Assembly: GCA_017549085.1 (NCBI GenBank)
Contig: JAFYVO010000338.1
Coordinates: forward strand, 1 to 14,560
From: Thermoguttaceae bacterium
GTDB taxonomy: Bacteria; Planctomycetota; Planctomycetia; Pirellulales; Thermoguttaceae
DNA: 14,560 nt
Reading direction: 5' to 3'
The notes under the pieces were generated by a model. It had not been told where the DNA came from. It saw nothing but the letters and a program-made list of their open reading frames with translations, and searched no databases. Below, in pieces: positions 1-9,500 of this stretch. A program made the translations under genes and the position numbers. Position 1 is the stretch's first letter. Each line of letters starts with the position of its first letter.

Positions 1-561
1 CGTCGAGGTCGCATCGTTCAACGCGACGATCGTGTTGTACAGTTGGAGCGAACCGAGTTCGGCGTAAAGCGCCGCGCCGTCGGTCGCGCCGTTGGCCGTA
101 TTGGCGACGACGGTGCAGTTGACCAATTTCGCGTAAGCGGTCGAGTTCGCTTCGTTAACGTAAACCGCGGAGCCTTTTTCGGCGGCGTTGTCGGTAATCA
201 ACGAGTTGTAAATCGAAACGGAACCCGTGCGAACGTAAATCGCGCCGCCTTGTTCGATCGCGAGGTCGTCGAGCCCCGCTTGGAGGCGTTCCGAACGACG
301 GTTCGTGATCGTAACGCCGTTAATAACGACGTTGCCCGCGTCGACGTTGATAATGCGTTGGTCGGCGACGTCGTTCGAAGTCGTCAAAACGACGCCGAGC
401 GAACCGTTGGCCAAACCGTCGATCGTCATATCCGTGCCGATCTTAAGCTCGGAGTTCAGGTAGAACGTCGAGCCGTTGATCGATTCGGCGAAGGTGATCG
501 TGCGGTCGAGACCGTAGTTGTTCGCGTAGGCGACCGCTTCGCGGAGCGAAATGTTCCCGTC
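1..561 (-). repeat. LREA/beta-helix module F (partial)
   Basis: Residues 3831 to at least 4017, cut by the window start. It opens DGNISLREAVAYAN. Beta-helix coils are visible (GGAIYVRTGSVSIYNSLITDNAA, GAALYAELGSLQLYNTIVALNDA as patterns). The anchor-Q ending expected for a complete module is not in the window. Confidence 0.65.
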
Positions 562-3500
562 GTACGGGTCGACGACGTCTTCCGCGGTCGTAACGATCAG
601 GCTCGGGATTTCGGTCGGGCCCATCGGGGACTCGTAGGCGCCCATATCGACCGAACCGCCGATGAAGCGCGGATTGCCCGCGGCGTCGGTCGCCGGAACT
701 TTGCCGTTCGGGTAAACGGTCAGCGAGTTGTCGCCGGCGTTCAGCGCGACGGAAACGAACCCGTCGGCGTTTTTGCCGAGCGTGAAGTCGTTCTTCGCCC
801 AATCGGTGAAGGACGGGTCGACCGGCGCGTTCGGCGAACCGACGATATTCCCGGCGACGCCGTCGTAAGCGTTCGCGACCCAAGAGGCCGCGACGCCGAT
901 CAGCGACGCGCGAATCGAGAAATCGCCGCTAAGGTAAACGTCCGCGCCGTCCGTTTCGCCGTCGACCGTGTTCAGGGCGACGATCGAGTTGCGGAGCGCG
1001 ACTTGACCGCCGCGGCTGTACAAACCGCCGTAAGCGTTCGACGCTTCGTTCTTCGTAATCGTCGTGTTGACGATCGAGACCGAACCGGCGTCGACGCGAA
1101 CGCCCGCGCCCGTTTGCGCTTCGTTGCCGTAAATAACGCAGTTCAGGAGTTGAACGTCGCCGCCGACGCAGTAGACGCCCGCGCCGCAATCGGCGAAACC
1201 GCCGGTGATCGTCAAACCGGCCAAGACGACTTCGGTCGCCAAGGAATCCGGGGTCGCGTCAACCTTAACGACGGCGAACTCGCCGCCCGCGTCGAGCGTC
1301 AAACCGCCCTTCAAACCGACCGCGTCGATCGTAACGCACTTCGTGATTTCGAGCGTTTCGGCGAGCGCGATCGTTTTACCGGCCAAGGACGCGTCAAACG
1401 TGATTTCCGTTCCGACCTTTTGGACGTAACCGTCGACGCTGTACGCGCTGCCGGCGTAGTCGATCGCTTCGCGGAGCGAAATCAAACCGTCGAACGGGTC
1501 GACGACGTCTTCCGCGGTCGTAACGACCGTCGACGGGGCTTCCGTCGCGACTTGGTATTCGTAGGCGCCCATATCGACCGTGCCGCCGACGAGACGTTCG
1601 TCGCCGTTGAGGTCGGTCGAAATAACGCGAACGTTCGAGCCCGAAAGGAGGATCGAAGCGTAGTAGCCGGCTTGACCGACCAAGCGGTTCGAGCCCTTGT
1701 TGACCGCCGGGGAATCGGCGCGCAAGGCGTAGTTGTTCGAGGCTTCGTCGACGAAACCGGCGTCGACAAACGCTTCCGGCGAACCGACGAGGACGCCGTT
1801 GACGCCGTCGTAGGCTTGGAGCGCTTCGGTCGCGGCGCCGACGAGGCTGGCGGTCGCGACGAAGGTTCCGGTAACGTGCAGGTCGTAGTTTTCGAGCGCG
1901 GCGGACGTTTCCGAAGCGTTGGCGGCGATAATCGAGTTTTGCAACTCGAAGAGGCCGTTCGCGTTCCCGAAGTAAACGCCCGGGAAGTTTTGCGCTTCGT
2001 TGCCGGCGATCGTCGTGTTCAGGAGCTTGACGTCGCCGCCGATCGCGTAAATCGCGCCGCCGGTCTTCGCCGCTTCGTTCCCGTAAATAACGCAGTTGAT
2101 CGCCGTCAGTTTACCCGACGTCATATAAATCGCGCCGCCTTCGGTCGCTTCGCCGCCGGTGAGGACGACTTTTTCGAGCGTAACGTCGGCGCCGTTTTCA
2201 ATGTTGAAGATTCGGTCGCCGTCCCCTTCGATCGTCAGGCCGCCCGGGAGGTTCGACGCGTCGAGGACGATCGACTTATCGAGCGTGATCGCGCCTTTTT
2301 CGAGGCGGAGCGTCGCGTCGACCGTATCGCCGAGATCGAAAGTGATCTTCGCGCCTTCTTCGGCGTAGGCGAGGGCTTCGCGCAACGAAATGAGGCCGTC
2401 CGTTTGGTCGACGACGTCGGCGAGGGTCGTAACGACCGTCGACGGAACGTCGAGGTATTGCGATTCGTAAGCGCCCATATCGACGACCGAGCCGACGACG
2501 CGCTCGTCGCCGTTGAGGTCGAACTTGAGGCGGACGCCGTTCGGACCGAACGCGTAAACGTTCGAACCGGAGTTGATCGCCGGGGAGTCGGCGCTCAGGC
2601 GCAGGAAGTCTTCCGAGGTCGGATCGGTCGAAACGAAGCGCGGGTCGGTCGGCGCAAGAATCGTGCCGACGACGTTGCCGTTCAGACCGGCGACCGTGCG
2701 CCAAGCGTCCATACCGCCGATGAGGTTCGCGGTCGCTTCGAGGTTTTGAGCGCGGACGTCGACGTTTTGCGCGCCGCCGTTTTGCGCGACGATCGAGTTG
2801 GCGAGGGTAACCAAGCCGTCTTCGGAGTAAACGCCGCCGTAAATACCGGCTTCGTTCAGCGCGATCGTCGAGTTGTAAATGTAAACCTTGCCCGCGTCGG
2901 CCGCGACCGCGCCGCCGTAACGCTTCGCTTCGTTGCCGTAGAAAACGGTGTTAACCGCGAAGAAAACGCCGCCGTTTTGGTAAACCGCGCCGCCGTCTTT
3001 CGAGGCGTAGTTGTTCGCGACGACCGAGTCGACCAACGAGAGCGAACCTTCGCGGAGTTCGAACGCGCCGCCGTTTTTGTTTTCGCCGGTCGCTTTACCG
3101 TTCACGAACGTGAAACCGCGGAATTCGACGTCCCCTTCGCCGGTCTTGACGAAGAGTTGCGTTTCGTTGCGACCGTCGATCGTAATATCGTAGTACTTCG
3201 TTTCGCCAAATTCGTCGACGTATTCGGTCGTAATGACGACGGAGCCGCTCAACACGATGGCGCCGAGGTCTTGACGCGCCGTGCCGCCGAACGGATCTTC
3301 GTAAATCGCTTCTCCGTTCGTGAGCGCGATCGTCCCGGCTTTGTCGAAGACGAAGAGGTCGGGCGAGAACGTAACGGTATGGCTCGCTTCGTCGGTTCCG
3401 GTCGCGCTCGCGGCGTACTTGATCGCTTCGCGGAGCGAGATTTGACCGTCGTACGGGTCGAACGTGTCGTCGAGCGTCGTAACGACCGTCGACGGCGTTT

Positions 3501-6500
3501 CGGAGCTGGCGTCGACTTCGTAAGCGCCCATATCGACGGCGGAACCGGTTTCGCGACCCGAACCGTTGAAGTCGACTTTCAACGCGACTTTGACGCCGTT
3601 GAAGTCGAGATAGAACGCGTATTCGCTCGACGCGGCGTCAAGCGCGGCGCTACCGGCGGCGAGGCGCAGGTTCCATTCGGTCCAAGGAGCGGTTTCGTCC
3701 AAACCGGCGAAGTCCGGCGCGTAAACGGAGGCGTTCGTCGAGTCGAGGGCTTCGACCGTCGTTTCGATCATCGAGTATTTCGCGTCGAACGTCGCGTCGT
3801 CTTGGGCGACGGTTCCGCCGATAATCGAGTTGTAAATCGTGAGCGCGCCTTCGGAAGCGTAAACGCCGCCGAGGTTGCCGACCGCCGTAACGTTGACGAG
3901 GAAGAGCGAGGAGTCGACGCCGAACGCGGCGAGCGCGTTTTCGCCTTCGTTCGCCAAAACGAGCGAGCTGGCCAAGGTCGCGGAACCGGTCGAAACGACC
4001 GCGCCGCCGACGTTTTCGGCGAAGACGGAGCGCGTCGCGAGGAATTGTCCGACGTTGTAAACGGCGCCGCCTTCGGTTCCGGCTTCGTTGCCGGTCAGTT
4101 TCGCGTTCGTCAAGGACGCGGTTCCGGCGTTGTAAATCGCGCCGCCTTGCTCCGTCGCGACGTTTTCGGAGAAAGTCGCGTTGTTGACGGAGAAGGTTCC
4201 GAGGTTGTAAACCGCCGCGCCGTTCGCCGCGAAGCCGCCCGAAATCGTCGCGCCGCGAGTCGCGGAGAGAACGCCCGCGTTGTAAACGGCGCCGCCGTCG
4301 GTTCCGGCGATCGCGTCTTGGATCGTCGCGCCGGCGAGCGACGCGGTTCCGACGTTGTAAATCGCGCCGCCTTCGGCGTTAGCCGTCGCGCCGTCGATGG
4401 TCGCGAGACCGACGGAGAGCGTTCCTTCGTTGTAAATCGCGCCGCCTTGTTCGGCTTCGACGTCGGCGACGAGCGTCTTCTTCGAGTTCGCGTCAATGGA
4501 GAACGAACCGGCGTTGAAGACCGCGCCGCCGCGGGTCGCCGTCGCGGATTTCAGCGTCGAGTCGGCGATCTTAAGGTTGGAGTCCTTGGCGACGTAAATC
4601 AAACCGCCGTCTTCCGCCGCGCCGTTTTGGAGCGTCAAACCGGCGAAGTACGCGGACGCGGTCGCGGAGGTTTCGCGGTACATATCGACGTTGAAGACGC
4701 GGGAAGCGTCGCCGGCGTCGATCGTCAAACCGCCGATCGTCGTCGCGTCGAGCGTAACGGCGCGTTCGACCGTGATTTCGCCCTTTTCGAGTTCGACGAC
4801 GCCCGCGGCGAGGCCGGTTTCGAAGGTAATCGTCGTTCCGAGCGTAACCGATTCGTAAACGGTCAAACCTTCCTTGTAAATGCGTTCGACGCCGTCTTCG
4901 AGCGTCAAGACGTCGCCCGCTTTAAGTTTGGCGGAAGCGAAGTTCGAAGCGCGGTAAACAATTTGCGCGCCGGTCGGCGAAAGCAGTTCGGTCGCGCGCG
5001 GCAGGTCGACAACCTTGCCGTCGACGTCGTAGAAGACGCCGCGTTGGAGCGTCAAGGACGTCCCGGCTTCGAAAATCGTCGTTTGGACGCCGCCGATCGT
5101 TTCGACGAGCGGATTAACGAGCGCGTAGACGCCGTCTTCCATATCGACCGTTCGCGAGGTCGCGATAACGCCGAGCGGCGCTTCCGGATCGAGCGCGTAA
5201 GTCGTGGTCGTGGTAGTCGTCGTTTCGCCGGTTTCCGCGTCCGTCGTTTCGGTCGTCGTCGTTTCTTCGAGCATAAACGCAAACTTGGCGTCGGCCGGAA
5301 GCGTGAACGTAACGGCGACGGCGGTCGTCGTCGATTGGTTGTTCTCGGTCGTCGTAACGTTGACCGTCGCGGCGAACGTCCCGTCTTTTTGGTACGTCGC
5401 GATATAGGTTCCGGCGTCGAACGCGGTTCCGGCCGGCGACAGGTTCGCGACCGTCGTCGAAGTCAACTCGACGCTAATCGGTTGGCCGACGGAGAATTCG
5501 GCGACGGCGCCGTAAGAAAGTTTTCCGGTCGAACCGTCGGCGGCGACGATTTCCGCGCCTTCTTGAACCGGAATCCCGGACGCGAGGACGAGCTTGCCGT
5601 TGACGACGGTCGCTTCGGTTCCGTCGGCGAGGAAGAGGACTTGCTCTTCTTTCAACTCGAACGACTTGCCGTAAGCGTCGACCATATAAACGCCTTGGAG
5701 CGCGTAGAACATCCCGTTTTGCGTGCCGGAGACGCCTTCAAATTCGACGAGAACGCCGTTTTTGACTTCGAGAACGCGTCCGTCGGCGGTCGTGAGAACC
5801 GCGCCTTCTTGGAGTTCGCTTTCCACTTCGTAAGTCGTTCCGGCGTACGAGAACGCTTCGCGGAGCGAAATTTCGCCGTCCGTCGGGTTGACGATATCTT
5901 CGAACGTCGTAACGACCGTCGAAGGCGTTTCGAGGTTTTCGGCTTCCGGCGCAAACTCGAAAGCGCCCGCGTCGACCGAGCCGCCGCCGAGACCGATACG
6001 ATCCGAACCGGCGAGGTCGAAGTCGAGGACGAGACCGCAAGCGAGACGCGTCGCGGCGTTCGAACCGCGATCGACCGGAGCGGCGTCAAAGACGCTCAAG
6101 CGGTAGTCGCCCTTGGCCGCGTTGACGAAGCCCGGGTCTTCCGCGCCGCAATCGACGTTCGAAGCGGCGAGTTCGTAGGCGCCGTCGACGAGCGCGCCGT
6201 CGTTGAGCGCGAAGAGCGAGTTCGCGATTTCGAGCGTTCCGGCGTTCGCGATCAACGCGCTTTCCGACGCGCAGTTAGCGAAGGTAACGTTGACGAACGA
6301 GAGCCAACCGGCGTTCGAAACGACCGCTTCCGAACCGGCGTCGCAACCGGAAATCAGCGAGTTCGCGAGTTCGAACTTAGCGCCTTCGTCGACGATAATC
6401 GCCGAACCGGTCGCGCCGGTAATCTTGACGCCGATCAACGAAACCAATTCGGTTCCGGAGACGCGGAGCGCGCCGGTCGAAGCGTCGAAGGTCAGTTCGC

Positions 6501-9500
6501 CCTTCAAGTTCGTCGCGTCGACAATACCGCCGTTCGCGAAGACGATCGCGTCTTGCGATTCGTCGACCGTCAGCGCTTGACCGGCGAGCGACTCGTCGAA
6601 AACGATCTTCGTCATTTCGACGTTTTGTTCGACGTTAGCGCGCGTCGAGAGCTTGACTTCTTCGTAAACGCCCTTCGCCGTTTCGAGGTAAAGGCCGGTC
6701 GTACGAGCGTAATCTTCGCCCTTGGAGGTCTTCAGTTTGTAACCTTGGCCGTCCGCGACGACGTAAAGCGTTTCGCCGCCTTCCGGCGCGGTCTTCAGCG
6801 TCGAACCTTCTTTCAAGAGATAGCTCTTTTCGAAGCGTTCGTCTTCAACGACTTGCGAACCGACCGTCGCGTAAAGTTTGAATTCGACGTCCGCGACCGC
6901 GACCCCGGCGTCGTCGGTCAGCGAAACCGAACCGGCGGCCCAATCTTCGACCGTCCAAGCGACCGCGACGTTCGTTTTCTTGAACTCAATCATCTTCGTT
7001 TCGGTATCGAGCGCGCAGGGCTCCGTCGTGCGGAAGGAACCGGCGGCGTACTCGACGACGATCGTTTCGGCAAGCGTTCCCGTCGTCGTTCCGATCGTAA
7101 CGACCGAACCGGCGCCAAGGGCGAACTTCGCGCCGTCGACCAACTCGGCGGAATTCGGAATCGTCGACCCAAGGAGCGCGGCGGCTTCGCGGAGCGAAAT
7201 CTTGCCGTCGTGGGCGTCGACCGTGTCGACCGTCGTCGTAACGACGATCGCTTTTTCGGCGAGCCATTTTTGTTGGAACGCGTCGGTTTCCGACCATTCG
7301 CCGTTCGCCAAGACCGCTTCGGCGACGTCGTTCGTCGCGTAAGTCGGAAGGACTTCCAGTTTCGTCAAGCGTTCGTCGGCGGCGAGAAGGTCGGCCAACT
7401 CTTGCATCGTAACTCGACCGTCGGACGTTTTGACGTCTTGCGTTTCTTGGTTCGCGAAACCCGGTTTCGCGTCTTCGTCGGCGACCGCGCCAACCTTTTG
7501 CAGTTCGGCGATTCCCGCGGTCAACGCGAGGTTAAATTCGGAACGTTGGCGACCGACCGGCGAAATTTGGCCGTTCGCTCCGGCGGTCAGGACGCTCGTT
7601 TGCGCCGGACGGTCGGACGCGCCGTTCTTCGTCGAATTCGTCAGCGAATCGACGAAGGCTTTGTAGTTGATCGCCGTTTCTTCGACGTCTTTCGCGACTT
7701 GGCCGCCGTCGAGGAAGAAGAGTTTCGAACCGGCGGCGATATCGTCGAACGCGGCGCTCAGGTCAAAACTCGAAACGTATTGCGAACGTTGCGAACCGTA
7801 GGTCTTCAGGTAACCGACCGATTCGCCGCCGACAAAACCGGCGGAACCGCCGCCCGCGAAGTAGAAGACGACGACGTCGTTGTCGTCCGAAACCTCGGCG
7901 ATTTGTTTCAACACGCGCAAAACGCCGGCCTTCGTCGCTTCGGAGTTCTTCAGCAACGTAATATTTTCTTCGGCCCATTGCGGGTCGGTCAAGAGCGCGT
8001 CGCGGAACGCTTCGGCGTCGTTCGCGGCGGCGGTCAGGTCGAGGGCGGTCCCCGAGTAGTCGGAGACGCCGACGATCACCGCGCGATAAACGACTTCGTT
8101 CAGGAAGTCGGCGGTCGATTTTTCAACGCTCGCGCAAAGCCAACCGTCTTCAACGACGCAACCTTCGAGTTCTTCCGGCGCCATCGTTTCGGTGAAGTAG
8201 TTCTTGATTTGGAGCTGGAACTCGTATTTGGTTCCCGCTTCCAAACCGGCGATCTTGCAACCGGTCGCGGAACGATCGTAAGTTCCGGCGACGATCCATT
8301 CGCCCGTCGGATTGCCGTCGGCGTCGAGCGCGCGGTAACGGACGCGAACGTCGGAAACGTAATCGCCGTTCGGGATTTCCCAAGCCAACGTCGCGACGGA
8401 GTTCAAGAGCGTAACGGCGTCTTTGCCCAACGTCGTCGTTTCGTCGTTGAAGTAGTCTTGCGGGTCGGTCGGAACAACGACGCCGGACTGCGTGAAGCCG
8501 CCGAGTTCGAGAGCGTATTGGTTCGCCGAACCGTTGAAACCGGCGACGCGAACGAAGTACGTCCCTTCGGTGATCGAACGGCTCTCTTTACCGCCCGCCG
8601 CCGCGTTAACGTCGGCGAAATTAATCGTTTCGACACTGGAAACGCCCGAGCTCTTGCCGACGAGTTGGAGCGTGTAAGCGCCGGTCGCGTAGGCTTCTTC
8701 GAACGTCGAGTTCGGGTCGTTCAGAACCGCTTTGTAGAGGTAAAGGTCGAGGTCGCCGGTCGCGTTCGCCGGATTCGTTTCGTCGAGCAAAATACGAACG
8801 TAGGCGTTCGCGTAGTTTTGCGTCGCGGCGTCCGTCGCGTCCTTCAGGTCAAACTTGAACCAGTCGGCGATCGGCGCGTCGCTCGCGTCGGTCTTGCCGG
8901 TAACGCGCAGATTTTCGATGACGCGATTCATCAACGCGTCGCCGTTTTCGTTATAGACGATTTCGCCGTTTTCGTCCAACATCGGGCGCAGATTTTCAAT
9001 GTTCGCGACGCCAAGATCCGGGTTCGTTTCGCGCGGATTGTCGTTTTCGACGACTTCCGACGGATTGGCGTTCGGCGCGAACTTGTCTTCGTCCATCTTG
9101 TCGAGCGTGAAACACGCCGTCGCAAAGTTGTTGTCGACGAGGTATTCGACTTCCTTCGCGACGCCGTCGAGCGCGACGTAATCGTCCGCGACGGAACCGT
9201 CGACGAGGGGCGTCCCGAAGGCTTTCGTCAACGCAACGACGCCGTTGCCGCGGTTGAGCGTCGCGGTCGAACCGACGGTCGTCGCGATCGCGTTTCCGGA
9301 AGCGTCGACGAAAGCGCCGTTTTTGTACGTCGCTTCAACGCCGTCGACGACGACCTTTTCGCCTTCAAAGAAGGAGAACGGTTCGCTCGCGTTTTCAGCG
9401 TAGAAGGCGCCGAGTTCGTAATTCGTCGGGTTCAAGACGAGCGCGACCGCGTTCTTCGCCGCCGCGCTAGAATCGAAGTACTTGCCGGCCAAGGAGTTCG

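Larger units (their letters stand above)
3517..5880 (-). repeat. LREA/beta-helix module B (longest)
   Basis: Residues 2058-2845. It opens DGEISLREAFSYAG and ends SAVDMGAYEV. It is about 790 residues against roughly 290-330 for modules C to E, because it carries two additions. One is a roughly 380-residue stretch (about 2070-2450) of short DG-containing strand repeats with a Thr-rich linker. The other is an array of GGAxYNxG coils (about 2508-2670). The end (WNLRLAAGSAALDA...VDMGAYE) is a choice-of-anchor Q-like domain. Confidence 0.6.

Noticed and set aside
4054..4446. Regular 75-bp periodicity as a possible CRISPR array
   Set aside because: The intervening sequence is not spacer-like; it is coding, in frame and encodes conserved beta-helix coils. 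The period is a multiple of three.
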